NCBI RefSeq assembly: GCF_004135975.1
Contig: NZ_CP026538.1
Span: forward strand, 4,030,001 to 4,094,000
Length of the DNA: 64,000 bases
Direction: 5' to 3'
From: Solidesulfovibrio carbinolicus
GTDB taxonomy: Bacteria; Desulfobacterota; Desulfovibrionia; Desulfovibrionales; Desulfovibrionaceae
Part shown: in pieces, positions 41,389 through 50,596 of the stretch
Position numbering within the stretch: the stretch's first letter is position 1
Layout of the letters: every line of letters starts with the position of its first letter
Notes under the pieces: generated by a model
Seen by the model: only the letters and a program-made list of their open reading frames with translations
What the model was told of the DNA's origin: nothing
Database searches by the model: none
Translations under genes and position numbers: made by a program

Positions 41389-41427
41389 GGTCGCACCTGC
41401 GCCGCCCCAAGGGCGGACAGGCCGTCT

Positions 41428-41943
41428 CTACAAGACCTTGCCCAAGGCCGCAAGGGCGGCGGCGTAGTCGGGCTCGTTGGTGACTTCCTTGACCAGTTCC
41501 ATGTAAGCCACCTTACGGTCCGGGCCAAGGACCAGCACGGCCCGGGCGAGCAGGCGCAGTTCCTTAATCAGCAGGCCATAAGCCTGGCCAAAGGCGGCGT
41601 CGCGGTGGTCGGAGAGCGTGACGATGTTGGTGACCCCGGCCGCCTCGGCCCAGCGTTTCTGGGCAAAAGGCAGGTCCATGCTGATGACCAGCGCCTTGGC
41701 CTTGCCGCTAAGGCTCTCCATTTCCTTGTTGAATTTGCGGGCTTCCAGATCGCACACGGCCGTGTCCAGGGACGGCACGGCAATAAGGATAAGGCCCTTT
41801 TCGGGGAAATCAGCCAACTTTGCCGGGGCCAGGTCGTTGGTCAGCACGGCGAATTCCGGGGCCGCGTCGCCGACGCCGACCGGATTGCCGACCAGGGTCA
41901 AGCCGCCGCCAAGAAACGTGATAAGTCCGGTACGCTCGCTCAT
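41428..41943 (-). CDS. tpx: Thiol peroxidase (Tpx), one-cysteine variant
   Basis: A 171-residue peroxiredoxin of the Tpx subfamily. TLVGNPVGVGDAAPEFAVL and the peroxidatic cysteine in AVPSLDTAVCDLEARKFN are typical. The position of the usual resolving cysteine, in DLPFAQKRWAEAAG where the family has RFC, is replaced. The protein contains only one cysteine, so it must use an external thiol. It reduces hydroperoxides in the cytoplasm. AGGAGG lies about 7 bases before the ATG. It precedes the YajG-like gene. Confidence 0.93.
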   Translation of the reverse strand: MSERTGLITFLGGGLTLVGNPVGVGDAAPEFAVLTNDLAPAKLADFPEKGLILIAVPSLDTAVCDLEARKFNKEMESLSGKAKALVISMDLPFAQKRWAEAAGVTNIVTLSDHRDAAFGQAYGLLIKELRLLARAVLVLGPDRKVAYMELVKEVTNEPDYAAALAALGKVL

Positions 41944-42120
41944 GGGCGTGTTCCTCCTGAGGGTGAATAAGCCGCCCTGAAAAAAAGGCGACCTTATGAC
42001 CTTATGCCCCCGGCGGGGTTTGGCGTCAAGACAAGGCCGCGCGCGGCCGCGGATTCCCCCGCCGCCCGTATTGACAAGGCCGCCAAGCCGGGCATTGTGC
42101 CGGAAACAAAGGAGTCGCCC

Positions 42121-42783
42121 ATGTCCGTCCGCCGCCTTTGCCCGCCCTTTACGGTCCTGGCCGCTTTCGCCCTCGCCTGCCTCCTGGCCGCCGTCCCGGC
42201 CCTGGCCCAAAAAACCCCGGCCGAAGCCGGGTTGGTGGACATCACCGCCGTGGCCCCGGACATCGTCCTGGACATCCGCTACGCCACGCCCAACAATTTT
42301 ACCGGCATGGCCGTCTACCCCGCCCCGCGCTGCTACCTGCGCGCCGACGTGGCCAAACGCCTGGCCACGGTCCAGGCCGACCTCAAAAAAGAAGGCCTGG
42401 GCCTGAAGGTCTATGACTGCTACCGGCCCTTTGCCATCCAGAAGAAATTCTGGGACCTGGTCCCCAACGAGGACTGGGTGGCCAAACCCGTGGAAAAAGA
42501 CGGCAAGCCGGCCAGCGGCTCCAAGCACAACCGGGGCGCGGCCGTGGATGTGACCCTTATTGACGCCGCAGGCAATGAACTGCCCATGCCGTCGGGATTC
42601 GACGATTTTTCGGAAAAAGCCCGCCGCGACTACACCGGCGGCGATCCGGCCGCCCGGGCCAACGCCAAGCGCCTGGAAGCGGCCATGCAAAAGGCCGGCT
42701 TCGATCCGCTGCCCTCGGAATGGTGGCACTTCGACGGCCCGGGCTGGCAGGGCTTCGAACTGCTGGACGTGCCGATTAACTGA
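42121..42783 (+). CDS. VanX/DdpX-type D-Ala-D-Ala dipeptidase, exported
   Basis: A 220-residue M15 zinc peptidase with a signal peptide (LAAFALACLLAAVPALAQ). Zinc ligands are visible: SKHNRGAAVDVTL (SxHxxGxAxD) and the catalytic Glu/His of SEWWHFDG. DLVDIRYAT-like VDITAVAPDIVLDIRYAT and KVYDCYRPFAIQ (Arg) are family features. It hydrolyses D-Ala-D-Ala or related peptides in the periplasm, more likely for wall recycling than vancomycin resistance, since no vanHA genes are near. AAAGGAG lies 8 bases before the ATG. Confidence 0.9.
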   Translation: MSVRRLCPPFTVLAAFALACLLAAVPALAQKTPAEAGLVDITAVAPDIVLDIRYATPNNFTGMAVYPAPRCYLRADVAKRLATVQADLKKEGLGLKVYDCYRPFAIQKKFWDLVPNEDWVAKPVEKDGKPASGSKHNRGAAVDVTLIDAAGNELPMPSGFDDFSEKARRDYTGGDPAARANAKRLEAAMQKAGFDPLPSEWWHFDGPGWQGFELLDVPIN

Positions 42784-42806
42784 AGAAGAGGGGAGGCCTC
42801 CGGCGG

Positions 42807-42827
42807 CCGGGGGCCTGAGGCCCCCGG
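42807..42827 (+). repeat. 21-bp GC palindrome 3' of the dipeptidase gene
   Basis: Arms CCGGGGGCCT and AGGCCCCCGG around one G, 23 bases after the stop, preceded by GCCTCCGGCGG and followed by ACCCCCCACTT. Confidence 0.8.
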
Positions 42828-42881
42828 ACCCCCCACTTAAAGACAAAGGGTTAAGGGGGGTTGGCGTTGGGCGGCGGGGGG

Positions 42882-45488
42882 TCAGCGCGACGCGCCGTCG
42901 GCTGGCTTGGCCGAGCAGGCGTCGGGCGCGGCCGCCCGGGGCAGGTAGACCTCGAACCGGCTGCCCTTGCCCTGGGCCGTGGTCAATATGACCGCCCCGC
43001 CGCAGCTCTTGACGATGCCATGGACCACGGCCAGGCCCATGCCCGTGCCCTGGCCGGGCTTTTTGGTGGTGAAAAAGGGTTCAAACACCCGCTCCGCCAC
43101 CTCCGGGGCCATGCCGTGGCCGGTGTCTTCCACCCACAGCCGCACATACGGCCCCGCCGCCAGGGTCGTCAGGGGCGCGCCGGCGGCGATGCCGCCGCTT
43201 TCCGGCCGGGGCGGCCCGCCCACCGGGGCCAGCCCCACCTCCAGCCGGCCGCCCCCAACCATGGCCTGCACCCCGTTGAGGCACAAGTTGACCAGCACCT
43301 GATGCATCTGGGCCGGATCGGCCCGCACGCAGTACGGCTCCCCCCCGATCTCCAGCTTCAGTTCCACCCCGGCCGGGGCCATGCCGCGCACCAGCTTGGC
43401 CGTCTCCTTGACCAGCGGGGCCAAAGGCAGGTCGGACACCGCAATCTCGCCCTGACGGCTGAAGGCCAAAAGCTGGCGTACCAGTTCGCGCGCCCGCTCC
43501 GAGGCCAGCACCACGTCGGACAACGGCTTGCGCAGGGGATGCAGCACCGGCAAATCGGACAGCACCAGCTCGGAATTGAGCAAAATGGGCGTTAAGATGT
43601 TGTTGAAATCGTGGGCCACCCCGGCGGCCAGCACGCCGATGGCTTCCAGTTTCTCGGCCTGGCGCAGCCGGCGTTCCAGGTCGAGTTCGTAGGTCATGTC
43701 GCGCACCAGCAGGATATGGTTGACCACCTGGCCGGCCGTGTCGCGCACCGGGGAAATGAGCGCCTCGGCCACGGCTTCCTCGCCGCTCGGACGGGTCAGA
43801 CGCAGCCGGCCCGACCAGCGAAGCCCCAGCCCCAGCATCTTGCGCACGGACTCGGTCAGAAACGGGGCCAAAAGCCCATCCAGGGCGTCGCGGCCGAGCA
43901 TCCCCTGGCCGCCGGCCACGATCTGGGCAAAGGCCGGATTGGCGTACTCCAGGCGAAAATCCCGACTGACGATGACCAGTCCCTCGGCGCTCTGGTCCAC
44001 GGCCGAAACGAGCAACATACGCTCGCCCTCGGCCCGCTTGCGGTCGGTGATGTCCCGGGCCGCGCCCTCCACCCGGACCAATCGGCCGTCGCCGTCCAGC
44101 ACCGCCCGGGCATTGACGGACAACCAGGCGGCCCGGCCGTCGCGGCGCACCACCTGCATCTCGAAATCGTAGACCCGGTTGTGGCGGGCCAACTGGCGCA
44201 AAAATTCCAGCCGGTCCTCCTGCCGGGCCTGGATGCGGGTGAACAGGTCGCCCGGTTCGGCCAGGACCGCTTCCGGCGAGGCGTAGCCGAGGATGCGGGC
44301 CAGGGCGGGATTGCAGGCGACAACCGCTCCGCTGGGTTCAAACTGGAAAATGCCCTCGGCGGAATGCTCGAAGATGTCGCGGAACTTGGCTTCGCTTTGC
44401 GACAGTTCCCGCTCCATGCGGCGCACAAGCGAAATGTCGCGCCCCAGGGCCTGGTATTCGCCAATACGGCCGGCTTCGTCGAAAATGGCCCGCACCGACC
44501 AGTGCAGCCGGCGTTCTTCGCCCGAAGGCAGGACCATGGCGTGCTCCAACTCGCAGGTCGGGGCTCGCGGCGTCAGTTCCAGCAGTCGCCGGCGCAAGGC
44601 CTGGGTCTCGGCCTCGGGCAACCGGTCGCCGAAATACCCGCCAATGAGCGTTTCAGCCGGCGTGCCCAAGTGCGCGGCCAGATTGGCGTTGACAAAGGTC
44701 CGCCGCAGGGCCGGGTCCAGGCGGACCACCAGATCGGTCTGATTCTCCACGAGTGCCCGATAGCGCCTTTGACTGACGTCGAGTTCCCGCCGGGCCGTGT
44801 TGCGGTCGGTGATGTCCGCGAGCAAGCCCCACACGCCCAGGGGCAAGCCGTCGCGCAGAAACGGGATGCGCGTGGCCAGAAACTCGCGCTCCCGGCCGCC
44901 GTGGACCAGCGTCAATTCCTCGGAATTGGGCGTGCCACTGTGCAAGGCCTCCAGGGCCGCCGCATGGAAACGGGACAAAACGGCCGGCCCAATGATATGG
45001 CCCAAATGGCGGCCCAGGTAATCCCCGGCCTGTCCCCCGTGCAGCGAGAGAAAAGCCCGGTTGACGTAACGCACCACAAAATCCCGGTCCACGGCAAAAA
45101 TAGAATCCGGGGCATGTTCGAGCACCGGCAAAAGCCCCTCCTGGACCGTCCAAACGCCGGACTCGAAAACGCACACCACGCCGTCCCGCCCGTCCGGCCC
45201 AAGGCCGACGCAGGCCGCCCCAGGCGCGATCACGGCCGGCCCGCCCCCGGTCGGACAGGCCTGGCAGCTCTCCCCCCCGTCTCGAAGCACCCGATGGCAG
45301 GCCATGCCCTGCCTTTCAAAATATTCCCTGGCCCGGGCGTTGCCCCGCACGAAACGGCGCTGCCCGTCCAGCACGGCCACGGCCAGGGGCAGGCCCTCGG
45401 CCAGGCTGCGCGACGGTTCGCCCGAAAGCGCCGACGCTCCCTCCACGGACAGGGCCTCGGCCAATTGACGCGGCGATAAACCGGCCAT
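42882..45488 (-). CDS. Multi-PAS sensor histidine kinase
   Basis: 868 residues without clear membrane segments, so probably cytoplasmic. At least five PAS-type domains: about 28-100, 118-235, 245-357, 367-485 and 495-610 (e.g. ILEHAPDSIFAVDRDF-like VLEHAPDSIFAVDRDFVVRY). The transmitter follows, with GVAHDFNNILTPILLNSEL (phospho-His) near 640 and an HATPase with NLCLNGVQAM, VEDTGHGM and GTGMGLAVVHGIVKS. The first PAS contains CHRVLRDGGESCQACP, a cysteine cluster that could hold heme or an iron-sulfur centre. It is divergent from the diguanylate cyclase gene. Confidence 0.9.
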   Translation of the reverse strand: MAGLSPRQLAEALSVEGASALSGEPSRSLAEGLPLAVAVLDGQRRFVRGNARAREYFERQGMACHRVLRDGGESCQACPTGGGPAVIAPGAACVGLGPDGRDGVVCVFESGVWTVQEGLLPVLEHAPDSIFAVDRDFVVRYVNRAFLSLHGGQAGDYLGRHLGHIIGPAVLSRFHAAALEALHSGTPNSEELTLVHGGREREFLATRIPFLRDGLPLGVWGLLADITDRNTARRELDVSQRRYRALVENQTDLVVRLDPALRRTFVNANLAAHLGTPAETLIGGYFGDRLPEAETQALRRRLLELTPRAPTCELEHAMVLPSGEERRLHWSVRAIFDEAGRIGEYQALGRDISLVRRMERELSQSEAKFRDIFEHSAEGIFQFEPSGAVVACNPALARILGYASPEAVLAEPGDLFTRIQARQEDRLEFLRQLARHNRVYDFEMQVVRRDGRAAWLSVNARAVLDGDGRLVRVEGAARDITDRKRAEGERMLLVSAVDQSAEGLVIVSRDFRLEYANPAFAQIVAGGQGMLGRDALDGLLAPFLTESVRKMLGLGLRWSGRLRLTRPSGEEAVAEALISPVRDTAGQVVNHILLVRDMTYELDLERRLRQAEKLEAIGVLAAGVAHDFNNILTPILLNSELVLSDLPVLHPLRKPLSDVVLASERARELVRQLLAFSRQGEIAVSDLPLAPLVKETAKLVRGMAPAGVELKLEIGGEPYCVRADPAQMHQVLVNLCLNGVQAMVGGGRLEVGLAPVGGPPRPESGGIAAGAPLTTLAAGPYVRLWVEDTGHGMAPEVAERVFEPFFTTKKPGQGTGMGLAVVHGIVKSCGGAVILTTAQGKGSRFEVYLPRAAAPDACSAKPADGASR

Positions 45489-45620
45489 GCTCAGCGCTGT
45501 CCTGAAACGGTCACGGACGACCGGTTACGCCGCCAGGGAAAGATCGCCCAACCGGGCTGGCCTTTTCGCCTGAAACGGTTTACCTTCAAACCATCCACCC
45601 ATTTCCATCGGTCGTTTCGC

Positions 45621-46877
45621 ATGGAAAAAGTCCTTATCGTCGAAGACAGCAAAGTCTTTGCCCGCATCCTTATCCGCAAGATCGAGGACGAACTCTTCTT
45701 CGACGCCTGCTGGGCCTCGAACTTCGAGGAAGCCCGCTACCTCATCGAGGAAAACCCCGACAACCACGACTACATCGTGGCCCTGCTCGACCTGCACCTG
45801 CCCGACGCCGCCGACGGCCGGATTGTCGATTATGTCATCGGCAAGGGCATCCCGTCCATCGTCTTCACCGGCGACGTGGACTGCGCCGTGCGCGACCGCA
45901 TCTGGTCGAAAAAAGTCGTGGATTACGTCGCCAAGGACTCCCCCGACAGCCTGGACTATCTGTGCTCCCTGGTGCGCCGGGTATCGCTCAACAAATACAT
46001 CCACGTCCTGGTGGTCGACGACTCAGCCACCGTGCGCCGCCATCTCATGCGCCTGCTCGAAGCCCACGAATTCATCGTCCACGAGGCCGAAAACGGCGAA
46101 ACCGCCCTGGACGCCATCTCGCGCCACCCTGAGATCAAGGTGGTCATCGCCGACTACTTCATGCCGGGCCTGGACGGCGTGGAACTTACCCGCCGCATCC
46201 GCCGGCTGCGCCGCAAGGACGAACTGGCCGTCATCGGCATCTCGGCCTACGGCAACACCATCCTCTCGGCCCGGTTCATCAAGAACGGGGCCAACGATTT
46301 CTTGAACAAACCCTTTTCCAGCGAAGAATTCTACTGCCGGGTCACCCAGAACCTGGAAATGCTCGAATACATCCAGAAACTGCGCGAGACCGCCATCCGC
46401 GACCCCCTGACCGGCCTGTACAACCGCCGCCACTTCTTCGAGGCCGCCAAAACCCTCCACGCCGATCTGGCCCGGGGCGAAACGCCCATGACCCTGGCCA
46501 TGATCGACATCGATTTTTTCAAAAAGGTCAACGACACCTACGGCCACGCCGCCGGCGACGAAGTCCTCAAGCACGTGGCCCAAGGCCTTGGCAACCGCTT
46601 CCGCGGCCATGACGTGGCCGCGCGCCTGGGCGGCGAGGAATTCTGCGTCCTGGCCCGGGGACTGTCCGGCCAGCAAGCCATGGCCGCCTTCGACGATCTG
46701 CGCAACAGCATCGAACGCTCCAAAGCCAAGGCCGGCAAGAGCACCATCGGCGTCACCGTCTCCATCGGCATCTGCGACAAACCCCACGGCTCCGTGGACG
46801 CCATGCTGGCCGCCGCCGACGCCGCCCTCTACAAAGCCAAACGCACCGGCCGCAATCGCGTGTTGTGGGCTGAGTAA
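45621..46877 (+). CDS. Diguanylate cyclase with two receiver domains (PleD-like)
   Basis: 418 residues. The first receiver (1-125) has VLIVEDSKVF and ALLDLHLPDAADG. The second (128-250) has VLVVDDSATVRRHLM, VIADYFMPGLDG and FLNKPF. The GGDEF domain (about 260-418) has RDPLTGLYNRRHF and active site GGEEF, with RGHD five residues before it forming the product-inhibition I-site. It should make cyclic-di-GMP when phosphorylated. The divergent multi-PAS kinase beginning 132 bases away is a plausible partner. ATG chosen at the domain start. Confidence 0.92.
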   Translation: MEKVLIVEDSKVFARILIRKIEDELFFDACWASNFEEARYLIEENPDNHDYIVALLDLHLPDAADGRIVDYVIGKGIPSIVFTGDVDCAVRDRIWSKKVVDYVAKDSPDSLDYLCSLVRRVSLNKYIHVLVVDDSATVRRHLMRLLEAHEFIVHEAENGETALDAISRHPEIKVVIADYFMPGLDGVELTRRIRRLRRKDELAVIGISAYGNTILSARFIKNGANDFLNKPFSSEEFYCRVTQNLEMLEYIQKLRETAIRDPLTGLYNRRHFFEAAKTLHADLARGETPMTLAMIDIDFFKKVNDTYGHAAGDEVLKHVAQGLGNRFRGHDVAARLGGEEFCVLARGLSGQQAMAAFDDLRNSIERSKAKAGKSTIGVTVSIGICDKPHGSVDAMLAAADAALYKAKRTGRNRVLWAE

Positions 46878-46909
46878 GCTGCGATAATACTGGAAGATGC
46901 CTCCGGCGG

Positions 46910-46930
46910 CCGGGGGCTTGAAGCCCCCGG
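46910..46930 (+). repeat. 21-bp GC palindrome 3' of the diguanylate cyclase gene
   Basis: Arms CCGGGGGCTT and AAGCCCCCGG around one G, preceded by GCCTCCGGCGG and followed by CCCCCCCGAAAGGG. The T-T/A-A change on both arms relative to the dipeptidase copy is compensatory. Confidence 0.8.
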
Positions 46931-46985
46931 CCCCCCCGAAAGGGTAAAGGGGACGGGGTGGGGGCTTGTCGGGGGAGTGGGAGAA

Positions 46986-47561
46986 TTACCAGGGGCGCGG
47001 GGGCAGGCCCATAAGCGCCCGGAAGCGGTCTTCCAAGTCGGCCAGATAGGCCGCCGCCCCGGACGATCCCTCGGCCGGCGCGAACGGCGCGAAATCCTTG
47101 TCGTCAAGGGGCGCGTAAGGCCCGGGCTTGACCTCGAACACGGCCGTGTCCGGGGCCAAGGCCACGATGCCGTGCCACAGCCCCGGCCGCACGTCGATGG
47201 CCAGCACGTCCCGCTCCCGGTCGAGCACCACGCAGTCGTCGGCCGTGAAGCTCCCGTCGTCGGCAAAAACCACATGTCCCAGACTCCCGGCCAGCAGCAC
47301 GAAGGCCTCGGACTTGGCTGGCGACAAATGCCGGTGCGGCCGCACGTAGCTCCCAGGCTGGAGCGCATTGACCATGCGATGGGGATTTTCGGCGTCGGCG
47401 GCGTGGAAGCGGTGCATGTCCCGAAGCCGGGGATTGCCCCTGGCGTCGGCGGCCTTGGCCGCAAGCAGCGCCGCATCGACCACGGCGAACCGATCATGGC
47501 CGGATTCGGTGGCGCCGGGGCCGATGCGGCGAAAAAGGGGATCGGAAGGCGTGTTAGCCAT
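46986..47561 (-). CDS. WbuC-family cupin metalloprotein
   Basis: 191 residues with a single cupin barrel. The metal-binding signature is YVRPHRHLSPAKSEAFVLLAG (H-x-H and E, quoted in part: RPHRHLSPAKSEAF). The second cupin strand with GLWHGIVAL contributes another histidine, then VFEVKPGPY. WbuC relatives are found with surface-sugar genes. It overlaps the upstream cysteine-rich membrane protein gene by 8 bases. Enzymatic role unknown. Confidence 0.8.
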   Translation of the reverse strand: MANTPSDPLFRRIGPGATESGHDRFAVVDAALLAAKAADARGNPRLRDMHRFHAADAENPHRMVNALQPGSYVRPHRHLSPAKSEAFVLLAGSLGHVVFADDGSFTADDCVVLDRERDVLAIDVRPGLWHGIVALAPDTAVFEVKPGPYAPLDDKDFAPFAPAEGSSGAAAYLADLEDRFRALMGLPPRPW

Positions 47562-47877
47562 GCAGGGGCAGGCCGGCGGCGATCATGCGGCAATAGGCGG
47601 CGACAAGCTGGCCCGACAGGCACATGTCACGCAGGACCAGGGCGGCGATGACCAGCCAGAAGCCCCAGGAACAGACGCATTTTTCCCGGCCCGAGGTCTG
47701 ACCGCGCTGCACGCCGAACAGATACAGGCTCACAGCGGCGATAGGCAGCATGATCCACCAGCGGATGGTGACGGCCTCAAAAAACATAAACAACACGAAC
47801 AGCGCGCCAAGCGCCACGGCGATCCAGGTCATGGGCGCGAAACACGAACACGGGCAACCGCATTTGTTGTCGGACAT
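47554..47877 (-). CDS. Small cysteine-rich membrane protein
   Basis: 107 residues. The N-terminus has CGCPCSC followed by three hydrophobic segments (about 14-35, 40-53 and 70-88), with a loop CVCSW. I do not recognise the family. The cysteine clusters at both sides of the membrane segments suggest metal binding or disulfides. The ATG is preceded by AAGGAG about 8-9 bases upstream. It overlaps the WbuC-like gene by 8 bases, so the pair is probably co-expressed. Confidence 0.6.
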   Translation of the reverse strand: MSDNKCGCPCSCFAPMTWIAVALGALFVLFMFFEAVTIRWWIMLPIAAVSLYLFGVQRGQTSGREKCVCSWGFWLVIAALVLRDMCLSGQLVAAYCRMIAAGLPLHG

Positions 47878-47906
47878 GTGGGCGACTCCTTTGAAGGTTT
47901 GCCCGC

Positions 47907-49049
47907 TTATAGCGTCCGGGGCGCGCCTCTGTCCAGCCGGGCGTAGGCCGCGCCAAGGGCATCAGCCACGGCGGCCGGACTGTAGCGCGCCGCCACGGCC
48001 TGGCGACCGCCCTGCCCCAGCCGGGCGGCCAGGGCCTCGTCGGCCAAAAGCGCCGCCAGGGCATCGCCCAGGGCCGGGACGTCGCCCGGCGGCACGACCA
48101 GCCCGGTTTCGCCGTGGCGGTTGACCGCCGCCACGCCTGAACCGGCTATGGCCGTGGAAACCACCGGCTTTCCCCAGGCCATGGCTTCCAGCTGCACGAT
48201 GCCGAACATCTCGGCCCGGGTCACCGACGGCAGGCAAAACACGTCGCTGGCCGCGAACCAGGCCGGCAGCTCCCCGTCCGGGATGCGCCCGGCCAGCAAC
48301 ACCTTATGGCCAAGGCCCGCCGCCTCGATCTGCCGGGCCAGTTCCCCGGCCAGCGGCCCGCCGCCGCCGATGACCGCCACGGCGTCGTCCGGCAGGTAGC
48401 GCGCCGCTTCGATGAGCACGGCAAAGCCCTTGTAGGGCACAAGCCGCCCCAGGGCGAACACCAGCCGCCGTCCGCCCGCCAGCTCCCGCACGGCGGAAAG
48501 GGCGGCCGGATCAAGGCGGTCGGGATCGGCCGTGCCCGGCTCGACGTAAAACGGGACCACGGCCCCCTTGCCGACAAAAAGCGCCGCCCTATTGGAAGCC
48601 TGCAAATGGACTTCCGTTGGACCGATGACCAGATCGGCCCGGCGGCACAGCCAGGCCTCGAAGGGTGAAACCAGCGCCCGAAGCGCCCGCTTGCCGATGA
48701 CGTCGCTGTGCCAGTGGAGCACGATCTTCCCCCGAGGGCGGATCAGCCATAGAGCCACGGCGGCCAAAGGGTTGGGGCAATGGACGTGGAGCACGTCGAA
48801 ACGCGGGGCCAGATCGGCCAGACGCAAAAGATACTCGGTGGAAAGGGGCTGGGAGGCGATGGTGGCCCAGGCCGCGGCCCGCAGGACCGGAACCGGTCCG
48901 GTTCCGTCGTCGTAGGGGCCGGCTCCGGCAAAGCACAGCACGGCGTTTTCGTGGCCAAGCCGGCCCAAGGTCTCGACCATCTGCCACGTGCCGGTTTCCA
49001 CACCGCCGGCGTCGGGCGGATAGAACTTGCCGACCTGCAACACCCTCAT
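47907..49049 (-). CDS. GT4-family glycosyltransferase
   Basis: A 380-residue cytoplasmic GT-B enzyme. N-terminal LQVGKFYPPDAGGVETGTWQ, then HWHSDVIGKRAL, the nucleotide-sugar site GRLVPYKGFAVLIEAA and VIGGGGPLAGEL, and the E-x7-E motif in AEMFGIVQLEAMAWGKPVVS. It adds a sugar, perhaps mannose- or glucose-type, to a lipid-linked glycan. The start ATG overlaps the stop of the WecA-like gene by 4 bases (ATGA), suggesting that it acts on the product that enzyme initiates. Confidence 0.9.
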   Translation of the reverse strand: MRVLQVGKFYPPDAGGVETGTWQMVETLGRLGHENAVLCFAGAGPYDDGTGPVPVLRAAAWATIASQPLSTEYLLRLADLAPRFDVLHVHCPNPLAAVALWLIRPRGKIVLHWHSDVIGKRALRALVSPFEAWLCRRADLVIGPTEVHLQASNRAALFVGKGAVVPFYVEPGTADPDRLDPAALSAVRELAGGRRLVFALGRLVPYKGFAVLIEAARYLPDDAVAVIGGGGPLAGELARQIEAAGLGHKVLLAGRIPDGELPAWFAASDVFCLPSVTRAEMFGIVQLEAMAWGKPVVSTAIAGSGVAAVNRHGETGLVVPPGDVPALGDALAALLADEALAARLGQGGRQAVAARYSPAAVADALGAAYARLDRGAPRTL

Positions 49050-50572
49050 GACGGCGGCAACAGCCCTTCCAGGGCCTCGGTGACGGTGCGGCGCAGGTTC
49101 TCCACCCGGCGCAGGGTGAATTCGTTGATCGGGTCGGCAGCCACGTCCTTGACCAGCCACAAGGCCCCCAGCGGCCGGCCGGCCTTGGCCAGAAGCGGCA
49201 GTTCGAGCTTCATCACGGCCGGCGAACACAACAGCTCCCGGTCGGACACGACCGATCCCTCGCGCCGCCACCGATAAACCGGCGGCCCGTCGGTCGGAGC
49301 CGCCCCGGGCGGCTCGGGGTCCAGCCGGCAGGAACCGGCTCCGTCGCCGGACAGCACCATCTCGGCCAGATCGAAGCGCAGATGGTCCAGGGCCTCGGTC
49401 ATGCGCGTCCACAGCTCGGCCAGATCGTGGGCTTGGGAAATCTCGATTTGATGGTGCAGAAACGTGCGCCGCTCCCGGGCAAACCCGGCGTCGTCGGACA
49501 CGTCGCGCAGCCAGCCGAGAATCTTGTCCATGGCGAAATAGCTGCAATAGCCGGCCTTGCGCACCAAAAAGACCAGCGCGCCGCCGACGACCAGCAAAAA
49601 AAGCCCCGCCGGCACATTGCGCAGATTGACCAGCACCAGGGCCGAAAGGGCCAGAAAGATGGTGATGCCGTAGAGAAACAGCACCACCTGGCGCTGGGAC
49701 CAGCCGCGCGAGAGAAGCTTATGATGCACATGGCGCTTGTCCGGCTCGAACATGTCCCGGCCGCGCATGAACCGCCGCAAGGGCGCGGAGATGGTGTCGA
49801 GAAGCGGCACGCCCAGGGCGATGACCGGCATGAGCAACGTGGCCCCCACCTGACTCTTGACCGAACCGGAGACGGACAACGCCGCCAGCATGTAGCCCAG
49901 GAAATAGCTGCCGCCGTCGCCCAGGAACAGACTCGCCGGATTGAAATTGTAGCGCAAAAACCCCAGCGTAGCCCCGGCCAGCACGGCGAAAAGCGCCGCC
50001 GTGTGCGGCTCGGCCCGCATGACGGCCAGCCCGGCCTGCACGGCGCTGGCAAAAAACACCACCCCGGCCGCCAGCCCGTCCAGGCCGTCGATCAGGTTGA
50101 TGGCGTTAATAAGCAGCACAAACCAAAAGACCGTCACCAGATAGGACGAAACGTCGAACTGGACCACAAAAAGCCCGGGCAGGGCAAAAGACGTGATGCG
50201 CGCGCCGCCGTAATAGGCAATGGACGCCGCCGCGATCTGGGCCAAAAGCTTGAGCTTGGACGGCAGCGTCCACTTGTCGTCGGCAAAGCCCACGGCAAAG
50301 ACCAGCGCCGCGCCCAGCAGCACATAGCCCATGGTCCGCCCGCCCAGCACGGCCACGGCCGCCGGAGGCAACAAGGCCGCCGCCAGGGGCAGGCAGGCCA
50401 TGAAGGTCAAAAACAACGCCAGCCCGCCGCTGCGGGGCATGGGCGTCACGTGGATGTTGCGGGCCGCCGGCATGGCCAAAATGCCGAAACGCCGCCCGGC
50501 CCAACGGGCAAAGGGCGTCAGCGCCAGGGACAGGCCCAGGGCGAGGAGAAAAAGCACGGCAATTGGCGTCAT
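49046..50572 (-). CDS. WecA/MraY-type undecaprenyl-phosphate sugar-1-phosphate transferase with C-terminal extension
   Basis: 508 residues. The first 340 form a membrane domain with about ten helices. Key sites: AARNIHVTPMPRSGGLALF, FADDKWTLPSKLKLLAQ (DD), NLIDGLDGLAAG and HVHHKLLSRG (the WecA-type HxHH). It should start a lipid-linked glycan by transferring HexNAc-1-P to undecaprenyl phosphate. The last 160 residues are an extra soluble, GAF-like region (HDLAELWTRMTEAL; LPLLAKAGRPLGALWLV). It is coupled to the downstream glycosyltransferase by ATGA overlap. Confidence 0.88.
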   Translation of the reverse strand: MTPIAVLFLLALGLSLALTPFARWAGRRFGILAMPAARNIHVTPMPRSGGLALFLTFMACLPLAAALLPPAAVAVLGGRTMGYVLLGAALVFAVGFADDKWTLPSKLKLLAQIAAASIAYYGGARITSFALPGLFVVQFDVSSYLVTVFWFVLLINAINLIDGLDGLAAGVVFFASAVQAGLAVMRAEPHTAALFAVLAGATLGFLRYNFNPASLFLGDGGSYFLGYMLAALSVSGSVKSQVGATLLMPVIALGVPLLDTISAPLRRFMRGRDMFEPDKRHVHHKLLSRGWSQRQVVLFLYGITIFLALSALVLVNLRNVPAGLFLLVVGGALVFLVRKAGYCSYFAMDKILGWLRDVSDDAGFARERRTFLHHQIEISQAHDLAELWTRMTEALDHLRFDLAEMVLSGDGAGSCRLDPEPPGAAPTDGPPVYRWRREGSVVSDRELLCSPAVMKLELPLLAKAGRPLGALWLVKDVAADPINEFTLRRVENLRRTVTEALEGLLPPS

Positions 50573-50596
50573 AGGCGTACGGGCGGCCCAGGGCCG

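Noticed and set aside
42121-42783. VanX-type dipeptidase as a vancomycin-resistance gene
   Set aside because: It has a signal peptide and no vanH/vanA neighbours, so a wall-recycling role is more likely.
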